5,241 nucleotides of DNA from Cyanobacteriota bacterium (GCA_025054735.1 JANWZG010000291.1:1-5241); one strand, 5' to 3'. Shown: positions 1 to 5,061, counted from the stretch's first letter. Notes: generated by a model not told the origin, from the sequence alone. A program made the numbers and translations.

Positions 1-430
1 TTAACCACGGCAGGGTGATGACTTGCACAGCGCCGTTGCGGGTGGTAATGTGATGGGTTTCTAATCGATCGCCCACCACAAAGCCTGGAACTGCCAAATC
101 TCGATAGATGCCTAAACTAGCGCCACCTTGACCTTGGGCATACTGATCATGGTTGCCCACGAGCAATACTGCGGGAATGCGAGCATCGGCAAGGCGGCGA
201 AACTGGCTAGCAAAGGCTTGCTGTAAAACAGGTGTGGGGGTGGCATCAGGAAAAGCATCACCCCCAAATAGCACCAAATCAACAGGCTCAGCCAACGCTC
301 GGTCAATACAGCGACTCAAGGCCGCTACAAAATCCTCCAGTCGGGTATTCAGCCCAGTAGTCGGGTTGATCTGTCCATGAGCCAACCCACTACCCAAGTG
401 AATATCTGACAAGTGGAGGAGCCTAATCAT
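1..430 (-). CDS. sbcD: SbcD/Mre11-type DNA repair exonuclease, N-terminal part (runs off the left edge)
   Basis: The reading frame is open from an ATG at 430-428 to the window edge and gives 143 residues of a calcineurin-like metallophosphoesterase. Metal-binding motifs in order are LSDIH (D9, H11), FGGDAFPD (D58) and VGNHDQ (N93, H94, D95). Their order and spacing match the Mre11/SbcD nuclease family, whose members are Mn-dependent nucleases that usually work with the ATPase SbcC/Rad50 on DNA ends and hairpins in the cytoplasm. SbcD is usually near 400 residues, so roughly the last two thirds lie outside the window. The start codon overlaps the stop of the upstream DUF4079-type gene in an ATGA, which argues for translational coupling. 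Whether sbcC follows cannot be seen. A general phosphoesterase is the alternative, but the N-terminal sequence favours SbcD. Confidence 0.85.
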   Translation of the reverse strand, partial: MIRLLHLSDIHLGSGLAHGQINPTTGLNTRLEDFVAALSRCIDRALAEPVDLVLFGGDAFPDATPTPVLQQAFASQFRRLADARIPAVLLVGNHDQYAQGQGGASLGIYRDLAVPGFVVGDRLETHHITTRNGAVQVITLPWL

Positions 431-903
431 GTGCTGGCCTTCTCAAGAATGCGCTGGACAATCTGCATCCCCGTGACGGCTTGCCACAGAAACAGCCCTA
501 CTAGAGCCATATTTAGGGAAATATGGCTGTATCGTGCCCAGTCCTGCCCTTTTTGCATGGAAGGAGCTAAAGCTGCAGAAACAGCGATTAGGCCTGTCAT
601 AGCCAGCCCTACAATCAAGTGAGGGCCTACAAATAGCTTGCCGTTGTTGATGTAGGTGACTGCCATGCCGCCGATCGTCCCTAATACCATTAGTGCTAAC
701 AGAATCGACCCTGCTTGGTGGTGCTTGATGGAAAATTTGCCCTGAATCAGAGCTTTACGGGTTTCGGCATCAGCACTGCGAGTCTGGCGAACCTTCATGC
801 CTGAATAGGCAGCGTACAACGACAGAGCCAGTAGGCCCCACATCATCACAGGGTGAGCAAACTGTAACCAGAATTTAACCGACGCAGGTAATGCTAAATC
901 CAT
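427..903 (-). CDS. DUF4079-type four-helix membrane protein
   Basis: This 158-residue protein has four probable membrane helices, near residues 13-33, 64-84, 93-113 and 127-149. I recognise the pattern as the DUF4079 family of cyanobacteria and phototrophs, from memory and without a search. Histidines lie at or near helix ends: H17 (FAHPV), H61-H62 (KHHQAG), H95 (VGPH) and H127 (SHISLN). That layout resembles four-helix b-type haem proteins such as cytochrome b561, so a redox role in the thylakoid or plasma membrane is possible but is inference. A basic loop at residues 37-60 is probably cytoplasmic. The start is the first ATG. The nearest GGAG lies 14 nt upstream, too far for a good ribosome-binding site. 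The gene follows the OB-fold gene by 89 bp, and its TGA stop overlaps the sbcD start. Confidence 0.82.
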   Translation of the reverse strand: MDLALPASVKFWLQFAHPVMMWGLLALSLYAAYSGMKVRQTRSADAETRKALIQGKFSIKHHQAGSILLALMVLGTIGGMAVTYINNGKLFVGPHLIVGLAMTGLIAVSAALAPSMQKGQDWARYSHISLNMALVGLFLWQAVTGMQIVQRILEKAST

Positions 904-992
904 AAATCTAACGTGTTCTCCGGATAGTGCGAATCAGCAGACTGTTTCATTGGTAGCACGAAACGGCGCGGATTGCGCTTCTCCAGACCAGG

Positions 993-1217
993 TTAGTCTA
1001 GGTTTTCCATATGTTGGACTAACAGAATCGGGCCGATCATGGCGATCGAAACTGCATCGGCTTGAATGTCTCCCTCTACTTTTACCCTAGAACCTGCTTG
1101 CAATAGCTCCTTGGGGGCCTTTTTTAGTTCATACACTTGCCCATCATCAGTGACCAGTGCCCAGACTCCAGCTCCAAAATTTTTGCGCTCGATCGTGCCC
1201 TGAACTGTCATGCTCAT
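993..1217 (-). CDS. Small predicted OB-fold protein, function unknown
   Basis: This is a 74-residue soluble protein with no signal peptide. The alternating pattern looks like a five-stranded OB-type barrel: VQGTIERKNFG, then GVWALVTDDGQVYEL, then a short turn or helix (KKAPKELLQAG), then SRVKVEGDIQ, then ADAVSIAMIGPILLVQHM. The GxRVKVEGxI segment followed by a strand reporting a second property is typical of small OB-fold proteins that bind nucleic acid, oligosaccharide or a partner protein. I cannot name the family. The start ATG at 1217-1215 overlaps the protease stop (ATGA) and is served by a strong GGAGGA at 1226-1231 with 8-nt spacing. A second in-frame ATG two codons later is less well spaced. 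Tight coupling to the protease suggests co-production. Confidence 0.75.
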   Translation of the reverse strand: MSMTVQGTIERKNFGAGVWALVTDDGQVYELKKAPKELLQAGSRVKVEGDIQADAVSIAMIGPILLVQHMENLD

Positions 1218-3001
1218 GCAAAACGTCCTCCATGGCCAGGTTTAGCTGCTAGATAGGCAAGGCCATAACACAATAGCGCATTGATAGCTAAGAAACCCCT
1301 TGCTAGTAACCCATTTCCTAACCAGACCATGTGAGGTACCCACACAGCGCTAACCATTAGGCAACTGGCAATCCCTATGCTGGTACCGATCGCAAACCAC
1401 TTCCCTTGAGGGTGACCCAACAGTAGCACCACTAACCCTAGGGGAATCAGCACACTAGCGAACAGTGGATTCAGGGCACTACTACCTTGGATAGCTGTCC
1501 CTAGTTCAGGAATTGAACTCCCTAACAGACGCAACGGATATTGCGGCAAATCAAAAATATAGAGACCGCGCAGGGGAAACAGACCACTGCTGCCCAGCAC
1601 TAGCCCTGTGGAGAGTGACCAACTCCAGGCAAAGGGGAAGTAGTTACGCAGAAACCATGCCAACAGATAGGAACCCAGCACCATTGCCAGTTTGGGCAAC
1701 AGCGCAACAACGCCGCCATCCAACCAAAAAACAGGATTGAGGTAGCCATTGTCTCGCAACCAGCGGAAAAAGTCAGGAATTGAGAGTTGACCGCGCGTGG
1801 CTAGCTTGACCGCAGCAGCAGCATCTAACTGTCCGGCACCATAGTAATTGAGGCCATCGTCAGCAACTTTTCGGGCTGACTGGGTCAAGACTTGGGTAAC
1901 TTGGTCAGGATCACTTACACCAGCAGCTTTTACCAGTGCAGCAACCCCAGCTACGTGGGGGGCAGCCATGCTCGTACCTTGAAAGGCTGCAAAGATAGCA
2001 TTACCCGTTTCAGGGTCGATCGTATTCTGCAAAATACCCCCTGCTTCCCCGCTGTCTGTAGAGCCACCAGGGGCAGAAATATCTACACCCGCCCCATAGT
2101 TGGAGTAGGATGCTTTCTCGCCAGCCGCATTTAGGGCAGATACACCAATGACGTGGGGATAGCGGGCTGGATAGGAAGCATTGTTAGTATTGGCATTGCC
2201 CGCAGCGGCTACAATCACGACTCCCTTACTGTGGGCATAGTTGATAGCTTCCTGCATCAATGCACTTTCACCGCCCCCTCCTAGACTCATGTTGATGACC
2301 TGAGCACCGTTGTCAGCCGCAAAGCGAATTGCTTCTGCAATATCAGCAATTGTCCCTGTGCCAGACTCATCCAATACCTTAAGGGGCATCAGGCTAGCCT
2401 CGTAGGCAATTCCAGCTACGCCGTAGTTATTGTTGGTCGATTGCGCAATTGTCCCAGCCACATGGGTACCATGGCCGTAGTCATCGGTTGCTTCTGGGCG
2501 ATCGTGAACAAAGTCATACCCTTCCACAAACTTGGTTTTTGCCAAGTCTGGAACGGGACTAATTCCTGTATCAATCACAGCTACGGTTACCCCACTGCCC
2601 CTAGTTTCATCCCAAGCAGCTTCAAGATTAATGCTGCGGAAGTTCCACTGCTTAGGATAGTCTGGATCATTGGGTGCCTCCATGACCCTGTAGCGATAGT
2701 TGGGTTCAATAAACTCCGTGTGCTTGGCTAGGGGAGATGCTCTTAGCGAGCGCAGTACAGAGCGATCCCCAGGCAGTACATAGATGTTGTCAGCCGCTGA
2801 AAACACACTGTTAAGATGAGGTTGCACCCCATAACCGCGAGCAAGGTTCGTTAACTGCTGCTGGATTACAGATGCAGCAATAGGTTCCCGAAAGTTCACC
2901 ACGATCGAGTCATAGTCGCCCTGGGTTTTGAGGCCACGATAGCCCGCGATCGCCAGCACTAACCCCAACACAAATAACCCCACAATCAGTAGCCGCCGCA
3001 T
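1214..3001 (-). CDS. Membrane-anchored subtilisin-family (S8) serine protease with C-terminal polytopic domain
   Basis: This 595-residue protein has a complete catalytic set: D144 (AVIDTG), H177 (YGHGTHVAGT), oxyanion-hole N269 (AAAGN) and nucleophile S344 (GTSMAAPH). Residues 4-20 form a hydrophobic signal or anchor. Residues 30-105, ending IEPNYRYR, look like an I9/fervidolysin-type propeptide. The protease domain covers about 115-400. After it come about five membrane helices, near 430-451, 461-478, 513-530, 534-556 and 566-586. The likely topology places the protease in the periplasm or thylakoid lumen, tethered at both ends. No catalytic residue is missing. Its substrate cannot be read from the sequence. 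The start ATG has GGAG 7 nt upstream, and the TGA overlaps the next gene. I believe similar subtilases with this tail occur in other cyanobacteria, but that is memory, not a search. Confidence 0.93.
   Translation of the reverse strand: MRRLLIVGLFVLGLVLAIAGYRGLKTQGDYDSIVVNFREPIAASVIQQQLTNLARGYGVQPHLNSVFSAADNIYVLPGDRSVLRSLRASPLAKHTEFIEPNYRYRVMEAPNDPDYPKQWNFRSINLEAAWDETRGSGVTVAVIDTGISPVPDLAKTKFVEGYDFVHDRPEATDDYGHGTHVAGTIAQSTNNNYGVAGIAYEASLMPLKVLDESGTGTIADIAEAIRFAADNGAQVINMSLGGGGESALMQEAINYAHSKGVVIVAAAGNANTNNASYPARYPHVIGVSALNAAGEKASYSNYGAGVDISAPGGSTDSGEAGGILQNTIDPETGNAIFAAFQGTSMAAPHVAGVAALVKAAGVSDPDQVTQVLTQSARKVADDGLNYYGAGQLDAAAAVKLATRGQLSIPDFFRWLRDNGYLNPVFWLDGGVVALLPKLAMVLGSYLLAWFLRNYFPFAWSWSLSTGLVLGSSGLFPLRGLYIFDLPQYPLRLLGSSIPELGTAIQGSSALNPLFASVLIPLGLVVLLLGHPQGKWFAIGTSIGIASCLMVSAVWVPHMVWLGNGLLARGFLAINALLCYGLAYLAAKPGHGGRFA
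1226..1231 (-). promoter_or_regulatory. Strong ribosome-binding site for the OB-fold gene
   Basis: On the minus strand, GGAGGA lies 8 nt before the ATG at 1217. It sits inside the last codons of the upstream protease gene. It fixes the start of the 74-residue protein and shows that translation restarts efficiently at the ATGA overlap. Confidence 0.7.
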
Positions 3002-3008
3002 AGCCTTG

Positions 3009-3012
3009 CTCC
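3009..3012 (-). promoter_or_regulatory. Ribosome-binding site of the protease gene
   Basis: GGAG on the minus strand lies 7 nt before the ATG at 3001-2999, which begins the anchor sequence MRRLLIVG. This supports the chosen start. Confidence 0.6.
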
Positions 3013-3049
3013 AATCAACACTTCACAACCATAACCTACACCTACCAAT

Positions 3050-3112
3050 CTTGCCAGATGAAAGTCTGGCAGTCTCACCAGATAGCTTGTCAGATAGACT
3101 CACCAGACATAG
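3050..3112. repeat. Phased array of a CAGA-containing 9-mer (about 12-bp period)
   Basis: Four related 9-mers read on the plus strand: CTTGCCAGA at 3050, CTCACCAGA at 3074, CTTGTCAGA at 3086 and CTCACCAGA at 3099. Steps are 24, 12 and 13 bp. An inverted copy of the core (TCTGGC at 3065-3070) fills the 24-bp gap. Two copies extend into perfect tandem ends (CAGATAG). The first copy and the inverted copy form a 7-bp stem, TGCCAGA/TCTGGCA (3052-3058 with 3065-3071), with a 6-nt loop. The array starts about 50 bp upstream of the protease start, so it could be operator sites or a degenerate short tandem repeat. Confidence 0.6.
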
Positions 3113-3117
3113 CGCTC

Positions 3118-3187
3118 AAGTTTAAGACATGACTACATCTGGAGCATGTAGTGAGGACTTGAGTCCTCACCGTCAACGTCTTAACTT
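3118..3187. repeat. Nested palindromic element, about 70 bp
   Basis: Outer arms TTAAGAC (3122-3128) and GTCTTAA (3178-3184) are perfect inverted repeats. They extend to 10 bp with one bulged T (3118-3128 with 3178-3187). Inside are two further hairpins: ACTACAT/ATGTAGT (3132-3138 with 3146-3152, 7-nt loop) and GTGAGGAC/GTCCTCAC (3151-3158 with 3163-3170, loop TTGA). The inner hairpins overlap by two bases. The layout resembles the short palindromic or miniature mobile repeats common between genes in filamentous cyanobacteria. Copy number elsewhere in the genome is unknown. No clear target-site duplication was seen. Confidence 0.6.
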
Positions 3188-3210
3188 ACTTATGCATTGC
3201 CATAAACACA

Positions 3211-3222
3211 GAGGGATCCCTC
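3211..3222. repeat. Perfect 12-bp palindrome
   Basis: GAGGGATCCCTC is fully self-complementary and lies about 125 bp upstream of the 148-residue protein gene. It could be an operator site or a chance palindrome; nothing else in the sequence assigns a role. Confidence 0.35.
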
Positions 3223-3334
3223 CTCAACGCATCAATGGGAATTATCAGCACAGAGATGTAGCCATCAACCTGAGGAAAAATACCTGTAGAGTAGGGGACT
3301 GTGGCCACATTGCATTCCCAAACCGTTGTTAACT

Positions 3335-3339
3335 GGAGA
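3335..3339 (+). promoter_or_regulatory. Ribosome-binding site of the 148-residue protein gene
   Basis: GGAGA lies 8 nt before the ATG at 3348-3350, good spacing for a Shine-Dalgarno site. It supports that start over the second in-frame methionines downstream. Confidence 0.6.
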
Positions 3340-3347
3340 ACAAACCT

Positions 3348-3794
3348 ATGGAACATGGATTAGCATGGTTGCCGTTGTTAGCAATATTTTTCTGGCTAGC
3401 ATGGGCTGGCTGGAACGAATACCAGAAAGTTGAAGCCTATAGGCAGTGGGCACAGCCATTTGAGACTGCGAAATACGACATTTACTCCGTTCTGGGATAT
3501 GCCAACGGTGCTATCACTTGGGGTTTACCCTCTCGACGAGGGCCAGTTAACCTGCAAACCATTCCCCTAGCTACTGTTCAATCCATTACGCTGATGTTGG
3601 ATCACCAACCCGTTCAGCCTGACCAAGTTTCCCTTAACAACAAGTCGATCGGCCTACGACTGGGAGGTCGCTCCGTAAGTTTGCAACTCGTACTGACAGA
3701 CAACCAGACTGTAATCCAGATTCCCTTTACCGACATTACCTTAGCTGATCAATGGCAGCGGTACTTGCAAGCAAAGGTACTAGCAGAAGCATGA
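3348..3794 (+). CDS. Conserved-looking membrane-anchored hypothetical protein upstream of ftsQ
   Basis: This 148-residue protein has one N-terminal membrane segment (about residues 5-22, rich in Trp: AWLPLLAIFFWLAWAGW). A basic/acidic helix follows (NEYQKVEAYRQWAQPFETAKYD). The remainder is a mainly beta domain of about 100 residues with strands such as GAITWGL, VNLQTIPL, VQSITLMLD, SIGLRLG, SVSLQLVL and TVIQIPFTDI, then a C-terminal helix (ADQWQRYLQAKVL). No enzyme motif is visible. The beta pattern recalls PH-like or Ig-like scaffolds, but I cannot assign a family. It lies about 90-150 bp before ftsQ on the same strand, so a link to division or the envelope is possible by context only. Codon use and the ribosome-binding site look like a real gene. 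Confidence 0.8.
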   Translation: MEHGLAWLPLLAIFFWLAWAGWNEYQKVEAYRQWAQPFETAKYDIYSVLGYANGAITWGLPSRRGPVNLQTIPLATVQSITLMLDHQPVQPDQVSLNNKSIGLRLGGRSVSLQLVLTDNQTVIQIPFTDITLADQWQRYLQAKVLAEA

Positions 3795-3821
3795 CTCTAT
3801 GGGAATTACTCTATGGGAATT
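3794..3821 (+). repeat. 14-bp perfect tandem duplication
   Basis: Two head-to-tail copies of ACTCTATGGGAATT occupy 3794-3807 and 3808-3821. The first shares its A with the TGA stop of the 148-residue protein gene. The ATGGGAATTAT core also occurs at 3235-3245 in the leader of that gene. Confidence 0.8.
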
Positions 3822-3834
3822 ATGGTTTGCCTAC

Positions 3835-3852
3835 GAAAAATACCGTTACACT
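3835..3852 (+). promoter_or_regulatory. Candidate regulatory motif upstream of ftsQ
   Basis: GAAAAATACCGTTACACT contains AAATACCGTTAC (3838-3849), which matches AAATACGGTTAC at 4879-4890 before ftsZ at 11 of 12 positions. GAAAAATACC also recurs at 3275-3284. GTTACACT resembles a half-site of the RpaB-bound HLR1 element, (G/T)TTACA(A/T)(A/T), at 7 of 8 positions. Function is inferred from recurrence only. Confidence 0.35.
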
Positions 3853-3943
3853 GAAAAGCGCTTAGGTTCGTTGCTAATACTCGGTGCTTGTTGATGGAAA
3901 TAAGCAGGTAACACTGTTCAGTCCACATCCTACGTCCGTGGTT

Positions 3944-4774
3944 ATGGTAGATATTTCTTCGGTTTCTGAAGCTGAACTTCGCGATCGCCGCGCACAGCTA
4001 CGAAGGCGGCGGCAGATCAAAAGCTTTCAAAGCATTTGGCGATTGTTTGCAATTACAGGGGCTGCCGTTGGTATGGGTTGGGTAATGACCCATACTGATT
4101 GGGTTATCTACAAGCCTGAACAAATTCAGGTAAACGGCAACCAGCGTCTCTCTGCTACTACTGTGCGTTCTATTTTGGCGCTGTCTTATCCACAGTCAAT
4201 CCTAGCGTTGGATCCTAAAGCCTTGACCGATCAACTGGAAACCAGTGCTCATATCTCTCGCGCAATTGTCGTCCGGACACTCTTTCCACCCCGATTAGTT
4301 GTGCACATTACTGAGCGCCATCCAGTCGCGATCGTATCACCCAAGCCCATCAGCATTCAACAGTTGACACAAGCTCAACAGCGCTCAAGCCTGCCCCCTT
4401 CAATTGGTCTCATCGATGACCAAGGGAATTTCATGCCCCTACGGGATTATTCGCTAAGTCAGCAAACCCTAGAGGGTTTAGATTTACAAGTTATTGGCAT
4501 GGATCCAAGCCAATACCCCGATTGGAAGTTTCTATATCCCCTAATTCGAGACAGCATAGTGCCCATTTCAGAACTTGATTGGCAAAATCCTGCTAATTTA
4601 GTGCTGAAGACTAGCCTAGGAACTGTGTATATCGGTTCCTATGGAGATAGGTTCCCAACCCAGTTGCAAGCCTTGGCACAGATGCGTCAGATTGTTAATC
4701 GTGTTAAGCCTAGTCAGATTGCTTATATCGATCTTCGCGATCCAACGTCCCCTACCTTAGAGTTACGGCGATAG
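3944..4774 (+). CDS. ftsQ: Cell division protein FtsQ
   Basis: From the ATG at 3944 this is a 276-residue bitopic protein. It has a short basic cytoplasmic tail (RRAQLRRRRQIK, residues 15-26), one membrane helix (about 32-50), a POTRA domain (about 58-128, starting IQVNGNQRLSATTVRSIL and ending LVVHITERHPVAI) and a C-terminal FtsQ domain with conserved-type segments LIDDQGN and SQIAYIDLRDP. FtsQ is a divisome protein that recruits later division proteins to the septum. The frame also allows a GTG start at 3884 (296 residues). I prefer 3944 because cyanobacterial FtsQ proteins, as I recall them, begin close to the SVSxxxLxxRRxxLRR segment. The extra 20 residues have no such character, and neither start has a Shine-Dalgarno site. 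The probable ftsZ follows downstream. Confidence 0.88.
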   Translation: MVDISSVSEAELRDRRAQLRRRRQIKSFQSIWRLFAITGAAVGMGWVMTHTDWVIYKPEQIQVNGNQRLSATTVRSILALSYPQSILALDPKALTDQLETSAHISRAIVVRTLFPPRLVVHITERHPVAIVSPKPISIQQLTQAQQRSSLPPSIGLIDDQGNFMPLRDYSLSQQTLEGLDLQVIGMDPSQYPDWKFLYPLIRDSIVPISELDWQNPANLVLKTSLGTVYIGSYGDRFPTQLQALAQMRQIVNRVKPSQIAYIDLRDPTSPTLELRR

Positions 4775-4814
4775 TTGCAACCCTTGACCGATCGCAAATC
4801 ATCCACGACTATAG

Positions 4815-4850
4815 TTTTCAAGCGAATCCTTAGCAGATTACGCCTGAAAA
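4815..4850 (+). repeat. Imperfect inverted repeat just after ftsQ
   Basis: TTTTCAAGCG (4815-4824) and CGCCTGAAAA (4841-4850) pair at 9 of 10 positions around a 16-nt loop. A second possible stem, TTAGCA/TGCTAA (4830-4835 with 4851-4856), competes with it. There is no downstream T-run, so an intrinsic terminator is doubtful. Confidence 0.4.
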
Positions 4851-4876
4851 TGCTAAAGTTTCAAGACTACTTTTTG

Positions 4877-4910
4877 GCAAATACGGTTACTTTTAAGCAA
4901 GTGCGGTTAC
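4877..4910 (+). promoter_or_regulatory. Direct repeat GCAARTRCGGTTAC at 20-bp spacing before ftsZ
   Basis: GCAAATACGGTTAC (4877-4890) and GCAAGTGCGGTTAC (4897-4910) agree at 12 of 14 positions with a 20-bp period, close to two helical turns, so two sites would face the same side of the DNA. The second copy runs into GTTACAAT (4906-4913), a full match to the HLR1 half-site (G/T)TTACA(A/T)(A/T). That same stretch contains TACAAT, a possible -10 box. Confidence 0.5.
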
Positions 4911-4913
4911 AAT
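4908..4913 (+). promoter_or_regulatory. Possible ftsZ -10 box
   Basis: TACAAT matches TATAAT at 5 of 6 positions, 168 bp before the ftsZ start. No good -35 is found 16-18 bp upstream; that position is occupied by the first GGTTAC repeat, so an activator-dependent promoter would be needed. Confidence 0.3.
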
Positions 4914-4950
4914 GTGCGACATCTTTGGTTGATAGCTTGGTGATGGGCAG

Positions 4951-4968
4951 TTAGTTAAAGTTAACTAA
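4951..4968. promoter_or_regulatory. Perfect 18-bp palindrome, operator-like
   Basis: TTAGTTAA-AG-TTAACTAA has two perfect 8-bp arms and a 2-bp centre, about 112 bp before ftsZ. GCA (4947-4949) and TGC (4972-4974) could extend the symmetry outside a small internal loop. The form fits a dimeric repressor or activator site; the protein is unknown. Confidence 0.5.
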
Positions 4969-5027
4969 TGTTGCTGCTTGCTTGCCGAGCACTGGCCATA
5001 TGACTGTCCAAGATTGGTAAATCATAC

Positions 5028-5061
5028 TTTTCATCAAATCTCGGAAAGTCACGTATGAAAA
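5028..5061 (+). repeat. Inverted repeat in the ftsZ leader
   Basis: TTTTCAT (5028-5034) and ATGAAAA (5055-5061) are perfect inverted repeats with a 20-nt loop, ending 19 bp before the ftsZ ATG. The ATG in the right arm opens a six-codon frame (5055-5075) that stops just before ftsZ. It could be a leader structure or chance. Confidence 0.3.

Larger units (their letters stand above)
3002..3347. other. Divergent intergenic region between the protease and the 148-residue protein gene
   Basis: This 346-bp stretch must carry the promoters of both flanking genes. No convincing -35/-10 pair was found on either strand. On the minus strand CTGGCA-17 bp-TTATGG (about 3028-3056) is a weak candidate. It holds a phased repeat array (3050-3112), a nested palindromic element (3118-3187), a perfect 12-bp palindrome GAGGGATCCCTC (3211-3222), and motifs ATGGGAATTAT (3235-3245) and GAAAAATACC (3275-3284) that recur before ftsQ. 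A 67-codon open frame at 3129-3332 is not considered a gene. Confidence 0.7.

Noticed and set aside
112..622. Open frames at 112-306 (minus), 153-380 (plus) and 413-622 (plus)
   Set aside because: They are overlapping shadows of the SbcD-type and DUF4079-type genes, which have clear motifs and coupled starts.
1513..2731. Three plus-strand open frames (1513-1740, 1892-2134, 2441-2731)
   Set aside because: All lie antisense within the subtilase gene, whose catalytic motifs prove the minus-strand frame.
3050..3112. CRISPR-like array
   Set aside because: Repeat units are 9-12 bp with almost no spacers, far too short for CRISPR repeats and spacers, and no cas gene is present.
3118..3187. Possible tRNA or cloverleaf RNA, because of a 7-bp outer stem and a 7-nt loop
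   Set aside because: Only two inner arms exist, they overlap, there is no T-loop signature and no CCA-type end.
3129..3332. 67-codon plus-strand open frame in the divergent spacer, with a segment (HRDVAINLR) faintly like the C-terminus of TnpB transposases
   Set aside because: Its start lies inside the nested palindrome, there is no ribosome-binding site, composition is unlike a folded protein, and the resemblance is too short to support even a remnant.
4815..4856. Intrinsic terminator after ftsQ
   Set aside because: The stem is AT-rich, has a mismatch and a 16-nt loop, and is not followed by a T-run.
5017..5027. NtcA-like site (GTA...TAC) before ftsZ
   Set aside because: The spacing is 5 bp instead of the required 8 bp.
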